Source: Candidatus Omnitrophota bacterium | GTDB lineage: Bacteria > Omnitrophota > Omnitrophia > Omnitrophales > Aquincolibacteriaceae | Direction of reading: 5' to 3' | Length of the DNA stretch: 5,025 nt | NCBI GenBank assembly: GCA_023246985.1 | Contig: JAHFHJ010000112.1 | Location: forward strand, 1 to 5,025 | Made by a program: the position numbers and the translations under genes | Shown: in pieces, positions 1 to 5,025 of the stretch | Position numbering within the stretch: the stretch's first letter is position 1 | How the letters are laid out: each line of letters starts with the position of its first letter | Notes under the pieces: generated by a model | Told to the model about the DNA's origin: nothing | The model's database searches: none | Seen by the model: the letters and a program-made list of their open reading frames with translations, nothing else

Positions 1-54
1 GGGCAATAGAGGATTCGGCGCCTTCCGCTTCGCTACAGGTCGGCCACCCGCCCC

Positions 55-81
55 GCGAATATGACATCATGTCATATTCGC
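55..81. repeat. Perfect 27-bp palindrome in repeat unit 1
   Basis: The sequence has two 13-base arms, gcgaatatgacat and atgtcatattcgc, around a single central c at 68. A one-base centre is too tight for a full RNA hairpin loop, although an 11- or 12-bp stem could form. The symmetry equally suits a dimeric DNA-binding protein. No T-tract follows on either side, so a simple intrinsic terminator is unlikely. Confidence 0.9.
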
Positions 82-203
82 CTGCAGGGCTCCCTTCGAA
101 TCCTCTATAATAGTCCGGATCGCCCTTATAAAAATGAAAATAAAGCCCTGGGCAATAGAGGATTCGGCGCCTTCCGCTTCGCTACAGGTCGGCCACCCGC
201 CCC

Positions 204-230
204 GCGAATATGACATCATGTCATATTCGC
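204..230. repeat. Perfect 27-bp palindrome in repeat unit 2
   Basis: This is an identical copy of the palindrome in unit 1, placed 149 bases further on. It is unchanged although the right-hand parts of the two units have diverged, which fits either recent duplication or constraint on the palindrome. Confidence 0.9.
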
Positions 231-291
231 CTGCAGGGCTCCCTTCGGATCCTCTATAGCAGTCCGGATCGCCCTTATAAAAATAAAGACC

Positions 292-365
292 TGGGCAATA
301 GAGGATTCGAACCTCTGACCCCTTCCGTGTGAAGGAAGTGCTCTAACCAACTGAGCTAATTGCCC
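292..365 (-). tRNA. tRNA-Val (anticodon CAC)
   Basis: The minus strand folds into a complete cloverleaf. The acceptor stem GGGCAAT/ATTGCCC is perfect over 7 bp. The D stem is GCTC/GAGC with GG in its loop, the anticodon stem is CTTCC/GGAAG, and the T stem is AGAGG/CCTCT around the loop TTCGAAT. The 7-base anticodon loop TTCACAC puts CAC at 329-331, which reads the valine codon GUG. The discriminator base is A (complement of 292). The next bases are GGT, so CCA is not encoded and must be added after transcription. The last 17 bases of the gene are repeated exactly twice downstream (1-17 and 150-166). The gene lies 66 bp beyond the efp stop codon on the same strand, and I see no convincing promoter of its own. 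Confidence 0.97.
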
Positions 366-373
366 GCAGCCGC

Positions 374-404
374 CGCGTCTTACGCGCTTGCACAATGGCG
401 CAAG
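374..404. other. Two adjacent hairpins between efp and tRNA-Val
   Basis: Positions 374-386 form a perfect 5-bp stem (cgcgt/acgcg) with a 3-base loop. Positions 387-404 form a 7-bp stem (cttgcac/gcgcaag, one wobble pair as minus-strand RNA) with a 4-base loop. They abut and lie between the efp stop codon and the 5' end of the tRNA. A T7 tract lies just after the efp stop (420-426 region), but it precedes these hairpins in the direction of transcription, so the usual hairpin-then-U-run order of an intrinsic terminator is absent. They may affect tRNA 5' processing or readthrough from efp. That role is speculative. Confidence 0.45.
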
Positions 405-431
405 TGCCGAAGCCCGACAAAAAAATGCGCC

Positions 432-986
432 CTACGCCCGGCCGGAATATTCTCCGGTTTCCGTATTGACCTTGACCTCGTCCCCCTCGTTGACGAAAAG
501 AGGAACATTGAGCTTGAGACCCGTTTCGCAGACCGCGATCTTGGTCGTATTCGAAACGGAATCGCCCCGGATCCCCGGAGGCGCTTCGGTTACCTTAAGC
601 GCCACCATGGAAGGAAGCTCCGGAAAAATGGGTTTATCCTCGTAGAAATCAATCTTGATTTCCATGCTTTCCTTCAAATAATATTTTTTATCGCCGAGGA
701 TTTCCTCACTCATCGCGAACGAATGATAAGTCTCCATGTCCATGAAGTGGTAGCCCGCATTATCCCGATAGAGAAACTGGCATGTTTTCGGATCCAGGGT
801 GATCCTTTCGAGCGGCTCATCCGGCGCGAACCGAGTCTGAACGATCCTGCCATTCTTGAGATTCTTCAGGGTAATCTGGAAAAAAGCCCTCAAGTTCCCA
901 GGCGTGCGGTGGGTGGCTTCCGTGACGAGGCACATCTCATTCTGATAAAGAACGATAGCCCCTTTTTTGGCGTCTCTTGCCTGCAT
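432..986 (-). CDS. efp: Translation elongation factor P (EF-P) with asparagine at the loop tip
   Basis: EF-P binds the ribosome next to the P-site tRNA and relieves stalling at polyproline stretches. The 184-residue length is normal for the family. Residues 1-65 form the KOW-like N-terminal domain and the rest the two OB-fold domains. The C-terminal family signature runs from about 148, including VPLFVNEGDEVKV and ending TETGEY. An AGAGGA ribosome binding site five bases before the ATG supports the start. By alignment from memory with E. coli EF-P (VKPGKGQAF, modified Lys34), the loop here reads RTPGNLRAF, so Asn31 replaces the lysine or arginine that is lysylated, hydroxylated or rhamnosylated in studied bacteria. 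No modification enzyme (EpmA, EpmB, EarP) is encoded in the window. The gene has its own predicted promoter and is separate from the upstream operon. Confidence 0.97.
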   Translation of the reverse strand: MQARDAKKGAIVLYQNEMCLVTEATHRTPGNLRAFFQITLKNLKNGRIVQTRFAPDEPLERITLDPKTCQFLYRDNAGYHFMDMETYHSFAMSEEILGDKKYYLKESMEIKIDFYEDKPIFPELPSMVALKVTEAPPGIRGDSVSNTTKIAVCETGLKLNVPLFVNEGDEVKVNTETGEYSGRA

Positions 987-991
987 TTATT

Positions 992-997
992 TCCTCT
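992..997 (-). promoter_or_regulatory. Ribosome binding site of efp
   Basis: The minus strand reads AGAGGA, then five bases, then the ATG of efp. It is the clearest Shine-Dalgarno sequence in the window. The internal genes of the upstream operon lack comparable sites. Confidence 0.75.
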
Positions 998-1091
998 CTC
1001 GAGTCCCAATCCTTATCATCCCGACGGCCCTCAGTGAAAAGAGAATGAAAGCCGGGATAGAAGGTCCCTATTCCGATCTCGAAGGAGCGGT

Positions 1092-1119
1092 ATTATACAA
1101 TAAGGGAACGGGAGGGCAA
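1092..1119 (-). promoter_or_regulatory. Predicted sigma70-type promoter of efp
   Basis: The minus strand has a perfect -10 box TATAAT (1092-1097) and a -35-like TTGCCC (1114-1119, four of six consensus bases) separated by 16 bp. Transcription would begin near 1085, giving a leader of about 100 bases before the efp start. The leader shows no riboswitch that I recognise. Confidence 0.6.
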
Positions 1120-1120
1120 C

Positions 1121-1205
1121 CCTGATCTTTATCCGTCAGTCGCAACGGGCGATCAGGACGGTTCAAGTCGTCCTTCAAAAACAAAAAAAGTCCCCGGCCA
1201 CCGCT
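1121..1205. other. Spacer after the envelope operon: T-tract and two inverted repeats
   Basis: Directly beyond the pgeF-like stop codon the minus strand carries GGCC-flanked GC-rich sequence and then a T7 run (1183-1189). The possible stem before it is only about 4 bp, so it is at best a weak intrinsic terminator. Next come a 6-bp stem (1155-1160 with 1169-1174, 8-base loop) and a 7-bp stem (1121-1127 with 1151-1157) that encloses a further 4-bp stem (1133-1136 with 1145-1148). They end two bases short of the -35 box of the efp promoter, so they could be termination structures or operator-like sites. I see no small gene here. Confidence 0.35.
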
Positions 1206-1922
1206 TTAACGGCCTTCGGAAATGCTGATAACCGAAAGCATGCGCTCCGGATTTTGCCTCTCCACACGGTAGGAAAAAAACTTTTTGTTCTCGCAAACAG
1301 TGCAAAGTCCCGCGTCGAAGATCTGCCCTTCCGGGATTCCCCGTTTCACAAGCCGGCTTTTGATCGATCCGCAAAGGTCCAAATGCCCTTTGAGGGCATC
1401 CTGGGCGAAATAGAATCCCGGAAAAAATCCGAGGAATTCTTTTCCCACTTCATAGTGGCAGCGCCGGATCGAAGGCCCGATCGCAATCCGGAGATCCGTC
1501 GTCCGGGTTTTGAATCTCTTCTCAAAGGTCTTGAGCATCTGATTGAGGAGACCCTCCTTCACGCCTTTCCATCCGCCATGCGCGATCCCGGCGGCTTTGC
1601 GGATGGGATCCCAGAAAAAAACAGGCGCGCAATCCGCGGTCCTTATCCCAAGCACCAGCCCCGGAACCCGCGTGACAAGCCCGTCCGCCGCAGTTTCTAA
1701 AAATGCCCTGTCCGGATTTTCCGCCACAACCACCTTGCTTCCGTGGACCTGCTTGACCCTCACAAGATTTTCAGGCCTCAGCCCAAGCGATCGGAGGAAT
1801 TCCCCGCGTTTAGAATGATCAAAAATGCGGGAATGAAAGCCGGCAACGACTCCCGGCCCGAGAGAATCAAGACGGTAGATCCCCGCGGGATTTTCCGGAA
1901 GGGTCATGACCGTGAGGGTCAT
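1206..1922 (-). CDS. pgeF: YfiH/PgeF-family protein (peptidoglycan editing factor / multicopper polyphenol oxidase-like fold)
   Basis: This family (Pfam Cu-oxidase_4, also called laccase-domain or YfiH) binds a metal through a His-Cys-His site. The E. coli member removes L-Ser wrongly built into the peptidoglycan stem in place of L-Ala, and other members act as purine nucleoside phosphorylases or adenosine deaminases. The sequence shows QVHG (His60), ADG (79-81), RTADCAPV (Cys98) and AHGGWKG (His115), then IGPSIRRCHYEVG and a C-terminal FFSYRVE. All three expected metal ligands are present, and 238 residues is a normal length. It is the last gene of the operon. Its ATG overlaps the upstream stop codon as ATGA. 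A second in-frame ATG at codon 6 (1905-1907) is an equally possible start, because a 15-bp tandem duplication covers this junction. Neither has a clear ribosome binding site. Its partners favour the peptidoglycan role, but the sequence alone does not fix the substrate. Confidence 0.93.
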   Translation of the reverse strand: MTLTVMTLPENPAGIYRLDSLGPGVVAGFHSRIFDHSKRGEFLRSLGLRPENLVRVKQVHGSKVVVAENPDRAFLETAADGLVTRVPGLVLGIRTADCAPVFFWDPIRKAAGIAHGGWKGVKEGLLNQMLKTFEKRFKTRTTDLRIAIGPSIRRCHYEVGKEFLGFFPGFYFAQDALKGHLDLCGSIKSRLVKRGIPEGQIFDAGLCTVCENKKFFSYRVERQNPERMLSVISISEGR

Positions 1923-1930
1923 GACCGCGA
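1901..1930. repeat. 15-bp tandem duplication over the stop/start junction
   Basis: gggtcatgaccgtga (1901-1915) is followed at once by gggtcatgaccgcga (1916-1930), identical at 14 of 15 bases. Each copy contains the palindrome ggtcatgacc and, on the minus strand, an ATGA overlap. Because 15 is a multiple of three, both copies keep frame for both genes: each offers a TGA stop in the upstream gene's frame and an ATG start in the pgeF-like frame. The duplication adds MTLTV before MTLPE at the protein N-terminus. Confidence 0.9.
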
Positions 1931-4069
1931 ACCCGAGGCCGTAGCCCGGGAAGGCGTTTTGAAAAATTTTTCCGCGGTCAAAAGTTTTTCGGCTTTCCGG
2001 ATCTCGGGATCCGCGTGAAAACGATCGCGAAGAGCGCCGTGGTTCAAATAATTATTGATCGCCAGGAGGATCATGCCCTGGTCCAGCGCCAGATATTTCC
2101 TCGCGACTTTTCCGGTCGCGACGGTCACGGCGTCATAAAATCCATACTCTCCGTAGATGTCGTAAAGCTCGATCAACTTACGAAGATTCGCCGCGACCCG
2201 CTCCGGCGCGTATTCCAAAGCCAGAACGCTCGCGTGCGGAGTCACCACGCCGGATTTATAGCCTCTGACGCCCATCACCTTCGCGCCATATTCCGAGTAC
2301 CCGCCCTCGGGGACCGAGCAAGGGCTCATGCCCCACACCGGCATTTTCAATTCGTCTAACGCATAGCGGATCTGTCCCTGAACGTGCGCCGCGTTGTTGC
2401 CTCCCAGCCCGTCCGGAGCGAGCTCCTTCTCTTTAAGCGCCACCGAAGGCATCAAGGCCTCAAAGGCCGATCCGCCCCAACTCGGCACGAAGCGGAGGTC
2501 TTTCCATGCGTAATGTCCCCCCGCATACTTGTATCCCGCGAGCGTGGTTTCCACGCGATCTTTCGGCGGCTGGGACTGCCAGACATACGACGCCGGAAAT
2601 GTCCGGACCAATCCTTCGAACCAATGAGCTTCCGGCACATCCCCGCGCGCGACCGCGATATAACTTGTGACTCGAGATTCCGTATAAAAAACGCCGTAGT
2701 GATAATCCGAATAGACATTCAAGTTTTCGTAAAAACCGTGGAACATCTGTTTTTCAAGCGGATCATAGAAGAAATTGAAGTTTCCGCGCTTCAAAAGGCG
2801 CGCCGCCTGCTCCGCCAGCTCGCGCGGGAAGGCGCTTTTCACCACCGAGAGCCCGAGCATCAGCCATCCGCTATCCACAGACGAAACAAAATAGCTCGTC
2901 CGCTCCAGAGTCGTCGTATCGTAATAGTTATAGGGGAATCCGCTCGAGTGGTACTCCAGCTTCTCAACCGTCGCGAGCGTCTTCTGAACGCGCCCGACGG
3001 CGTCTTGACGCGCGATAAAGCCGAGGTCGTACGCGCTCACGACCGCCATCAGATAAACCCCGATATTCGTGACGCTCGTATAATCCCCGACCCAGGTCGC
3101 CGCGTCGAGAGGCGCGGTTTCTCCGAATTGGACCGTATCCAGAGGAAGCGCGTGCTCCTTGTCGAGGATCTTGTCAAAAAACTCCCAGGTGTCCCGGGCG
3201 ACCTCCTTCAAAAATCCCGCATCCCCTTGGGGGAATTTTTTTTTGACGCTCAGATGTTTCGGAAATCCGCGCAAACGGCTCACAAGGAATTTTTCGAATT
3301 CAAGCGGCTCCAGCCGGACGGAAGTCTTTTCGATCTTCCGGGGCGGAAAATCCACGGCGCTCGGACCGGGCGCCCCCGTCTTCACAAATCGAATATTATC
3401 GAGATAAATCTTGCCGGATTTTTTCGTGACATATCCGTCGTTAAAAATAATGACAAGCTCCTCCAGGGGCTTATAGCTCATGCGCGGCGTCTTCCACGCC
3501 TCGGGGTTTGAGAAATCAACGAGACCCGTCATGGCATTCAGCGGAATGCTGACGGTCCGCCACTCCTTTGTCACGGGAACTTGGGCGGCCCCGCCGACCT
3601 TTTCCACGCATTGCGGATCCAGGCATTTTTTAATCTCAAGGCGAAAGCGTTCCGTAAATCCCGCTTTTTCATCGCCCTTGATCTCAAATTCCAGATGATC
3701 GTAGGAGCTCGCGTCAAACCCCATCAACTGGGTCCAGAAACCGTTCTGGGCGGGAATATTGGAATCCACGCTGTAGGCAAGGCTAAGAACCCGGGTCATC
3801 TCCCCGTTCTTGCCCGGCATCGACGCCACCCGCGGATCGGCGTAAGAATTATTGATATCCGCGGGATTGATATTCCAGTCGCCGCTTTCGCCGCCGAGGT
3901 TGTTCATGATCTTTTCTCCCTCCGCTTCAAAATCCGCGACCAGGGCGATTCCGGGAGCGTCACCGGACGCCGCGCTCTCCCGTTCCGGCGTTGGTTGCGA
4001 GAGTCCTTGGGAACACCCGCCGTGAAAGACCATCCAACATAGAAAAAAAATTGAGGAGATTTTTTTCAT
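1919..4069 (-). CDS. Lipoprotein-like exported glucoamylase-type (GH144/NdvB-like) glycoside hydrolase with N-terminal beta-sandwich module
   Basis: The 716-residue protein starts MKK followed by a hydrophobic stretch and Cys19. The -1 and -2 residues are Gly as in a lipobox, but -3 is His, so lipidation is plausible rather than certain. Residues 20-40 are a linker. Residues 41-230 look like a carbohydrate-binding or CIA30-like beta-sandwich that ends in IYLDNIRF. From about 285 to 690 the protein resembles the alpha/alpha-barrel of the glucoamylase-like family (Pfam Glycoamylase): SVTNIGVYL (331-340), SVDSGWLMLGL (397-407), TESRVTSYIAVARGDVP (463-479), SWGGSAFEALMP (530-541), WGMSPC with YGAKVMGVRG (579-603), YGFYDAV and LDQGMILLAINNY. 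Studied relatives include endo-beta-1,2-glucanases and a domain of cyclic beta-1,2-glucan synthase. The exact substrate and catalytic residues cannot be assigned here. ATGA overlaps link it to both neighbours, suggesting envelope glycan trimming. A run of nine A lies in the coding strand at 3236-3244. Confidence 0.88.
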   Translation of the reverse strand: MKKISSIFFLCWMVFHGGCSQGLSQPTPERESAASGDAPGIALVADFEAEGEKIMNNLGGESGDWNINPADINNSYADPRVASMPGKNGEMTRVLSLAYSVDSNIPAQNGFWTQLMGFDASSYDHLEFEIKGDEKAGFTERFRLEIKKCLDPQCVEKVGGAAQVPVTKEWRTVSIPLNAMTGLVDFSNPEAWKTPRMSYKPLEELVIIFNDGYVTKKSGKIYLDNIRFVKTGAPGPSAVDFPPRKIEKTSVRLEPLEFEKFLVSRLRGFPKHLSVKKKFPQGDAGFLKEVARDTWEFFDKILDKEHALPLDTVQFGETAPLDAATWVGDYTSVTNIGVYLMAVVSAYDLGFIARQDAVGRVQKTLATVEKLEYHSSGFPYNYYDTTTLERTSYFVSSVDSGWLMLGLSVVKSAFPRELAEQAARLLKRGNFNFFYDPLEKQMFHGFYENLNVYSDYHYGVFYTESRVTSYIAVARGDVPEAHWFEGLVRTFPASYVWQSQPPKDRVETTLAGYKYAGGHYAWKDLRFVPSWGGSAFEALMPSVALKEKELAPDGLGGNNAAHVQGQIRYALDELKMPVWGMSPCSVPEGGYSEYGAKVMGVRGYKSGVVTPHASVLALEYAPERVAANLRKLIELYDIYGEYGFYDAVTVATGKVARKYLALDQGMILLAINNYLNHGALRDRFHADPEIRKAEKLLTAEKFFKTPSRATASGSRS

Positions 4070-5025
4070 AGATACTTTTTGAGCTTTTTCCAGGTCTCCG
4101 GCCCGACCGTTCCCGTGGCCGCAAGCCCCTTTGCTCTCTGGAAGTTCCGGACGGACGCCTGGGTCCTTTTGCCGTAGAATCCCGTGGGATTGCCTTTAAA
4201 ATATCCCGCGCGCTGAAGCGCCTTCTGGATCTTCGAGGTCTCTTGGTGCGAGGGCCTGTCGGGCGCTTCGACAATCGGCTTGAGCGTCTTCCCGGTAGAA
4301 ACAGACTCGATCCTCCTCAGGTCGGACCAAAGATACTGCCGTCTTGGGCTCCCCATGAGACCGACAAAGATCATTTTGCCGTTCGCCTGCACCCGCCCGG
4401 CGAAACAGTGGCGCGCGCCGCGGGTCCAGCCGGTCTTGCCGATCACGCTGCCCGTCCGCCAAAGCATCTTGTTACAATTGTTCAAAGGGATCTTCCGTCC
4501 GCCGCGGCTGCAGATCACCGTGCTTCGGATCTTCAGCGTGCCCGTGATAAAGGGATATTTCGAAGCCGCCATCATGATCCTCGCGAGATCATAGGCCGTC
4601 GAATACTGTCCGGAAGCCGGAAGGCCGTTAGGATTTACGAAATGAGAATGATCGGCTCCGATGCTTTTTACTTTTTGATTCATCAGTCTCGCGAACGCGG
4701 GTTTTGAGCCCGCCGTCAGGATCGCGAGAGCTTCGGCGGCGTCATTGGCGGATTTGATCAGGGCCGCGCGGATGAGATCGCGCACATAAAAGCGCTCCCC
4801 CGCGCGGAGGCCGATCTTGGAAGGCTGGATGTATTCCAATCCGGGCGGGATCTGAACGACTTGATCCACGGAAAGATGGTCTAAAGCGACCATCGCCGTC
4901 AGGAGCTTGGTGGTGCTGGCCGGAGCCCGCTTGGCATGAGGCTCCTTCGCGTAAAGGATCTGCCGGGTTTGCCCGTCCAGGAGGACCGCGGAGGGCGCGA
5001 CGAGCGTGATCGAACCCGCCCGCGC
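4066..5025 (-). CDS. D-alanyl-D-alanine carboxypeptidase (family S11) with C-terminal peptidoglycan-binding domain, partial
   Basis: This penicillin-binding-protein-type serine peptidase would trim the terminal D-Ala from peptidoglycan stem peptides in the periplasm. The frame is open to the right window edge, leaving 319 visible residues. All three active-site motifs are present: S-T-T-K with the nucleophile Ser37 and Lys40 of the visible fragment, S-A-N at 92-94, and K-T-G at 197-199 (KTGWT). NPNGLPASGQYSTAYDLA between them is typical of S11. The last ~57 residues (263-319) match a PG_binding_1 domain (IQKALQRAGYFKG, YGKRTQASVRNFQ, GTVGPETWKKL), which should anchor the enzyme to the wall. 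The ATG at 4891-4893 is internal because the catalytic Ser lies upstream of it. The true start and the expected signal peptide are outside the window. Its TGA overlaps the next gene's ATG by 4 bp. DacA/DacF-like is the nearest name, but I cannot choose a symbol. Confidence 0.95.
   Translation of the reverse strand, partial: ARAGSITLVAPSAVLLDGQTRQILYAKEPHAKRAPASTTKLLTAMVALDHLSVDQVVQIPPGLEYIQPSKIGLRAGERFYVRDLIRAALIKSANDAAEALAILTAGSKPAFARLMNQKVKSIGADHSHFVNPNGLPASGQYSTAYDLARIMMAASKYPFITGTLKIRSTVICSRGGRKIPLNNCNKMLWRTGSVIGKTGWTRGARHCFAGRVQANGKMIFVGLMGSPRRQYLWSDLRRIESVSTGKTLKPIVEAPDRPSHQETSKIQKALQRAGYFKGNPTGFYGKRTQASVRNFQRAKGLAATGTVGPETWKKLKKYL

Larger units (their letters stand above)
1..292. repeat. 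Two tandem ~145-bp repeat units carrying copies of the tRNA-Val 3' end
   Basis: Unit 1 spans 1-149 and unit 2 spans 150-292. The first 98 bases of the two units are identical. After that I see four substitutions and one 6-base indel in an A-rich tail. Each unit opens with gggcaatagaggattcg, the exact 17-base complement of the 3' end of the adjacent tRNA-Val gene, so this sequence occurs at 1, 150 and 293. Within each unit the T-arm-derived sequence returns inverted (97-108 perfect, 246-257 with one mismatch), giving 12-bp terminal inverted repeats around a ~79-bp core. The core holds a perfect palindrome. I see no credible coding sequence. The layout resembles small non-autonomous elements inserted in tandem at a tRNA 3' end, but the mechanism is inferred. 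More copies may lie beyond the left window edge. Confidence 0.93.

Noticed and set aside
1..166. Additional tRNA genes or tRNA pseudogenes in the repeat units
   Set aside because: Only the last 17 tRNA bases are present in each unit. No anticodon arm, D arm or 5' acceptor strand can be found.
1..309. CRISPR array
   Set aside because: There are only three short repeats at 143-149 bp spacing, the 'spacers' are nearly identical to each other, and the repeat is a piece of a tRNA gene.
360..1037. Plus-strand open frame overlapping efp and the tRNA gene
   Set aside because: It runs antisense through all of efp and starts inside the tRNA, with no domain and no ribosome binding site.
1183..1216. 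Strong intrinsic terminator after the pgeF-like gene
   Set aside because: There is a T7 run, but the only stems in front of it are about 4 bp and are spaced away from the T-tract, so I list it only as a weak possibility.
1206..1922. A true multicopper laccase
   Set aside because: The motifs belong to the YfiH family, whose single His-Cys-His metal site and fold differ from classical multicopper oxidases. The 'laccase domain' name is historical.
2384..3511. Long plus-strand open frame (375 codons) opposite the lipoprotein gene
   Set aside because: Its translation is rich in Arg, His and Ile with no recognisable domain. It is the antisense shadow of a strongly recognisable gene in GC-rich sequence.
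4196..4462. Minus-strand open frames in other phases within the carboxypeptidase gene
   Set aside because: They are low-complexity, Arg-rich frame shadows of the S11 peptidase and peptidoglycan-binding domain.
4066..4893. Treating the ATG at 4891-4893 as the carboxypeptidase start
   Set aside because: The frame stays open to 5025 and encodes the catalytic S-T-T-K motif and typical S11 strands upstream, so this ATG is internal and the gene is cut by the window edge.

Overview
This 5,025-base window is moderately GC-rich bacterial chromosome. All four protein genes and the one RNA gene lie on the minus strand, so they read from right to left. The organism looks like an uncultivated Gram-negative bacterium. 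The evidence is a D-Ala-D-Ala carboxypeptidase, a lipoprotein-like signal peptide, a peptidoglycan-editing factor and a tRNA gene without an encoded CCA. An Omnitrophota/PVC-like lineage would fit the protein style and the unusual EF-P tip, but this is a low-confidence guess.

Right part (5025 to 1206, minus strand): a compact cell-envelope operon of three genes. In order they are a serine D-Ala-D-Ala carboxypeptidase (family S11) with a C-terminal peptidoglycan-binding domain, whose N-terminus is cut by the window edge; a large lipoprotein-like protein with a beta-sandwich module and a glucoamylase-like (GH144/NdvB-type) catalytic domain; and a YfiH/PgeF-family protein. Both junctions are 4-bp ATGA stop/start overlaps, so the genes are probably co-transcribed and translationally coupled. 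The shared theme is maintenance of the wall and envelope glycans. The promoter lies outside the window.

Middle part (1205 to 987): a 219-bp intergenic stretch with a T-tract after the operon, two small inverted repeats, and a plausible sigma70-type promoter and ribosome binding site for the next gene, efp. EF-P is full length, but the functional lysine or arginine at the tip of its domain I loop is replaced by asparagine.

Left part (431 to 1): a 66-bp spacer with two adjacent hairpins, then tRNA-Val(CAC). Beyond the 3' end of the tRNA are two tandem units of 149 and 143 bp. Each carries an exact 17-bp copy of the tRNA 3' end, 12-bp terminal inverted repeats derived from the T-arm sequence, and a perfect 27-bp palindrome. 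No protein is encoded there. This tRNA-derived tandem repeat is the most unusual feature of the window.
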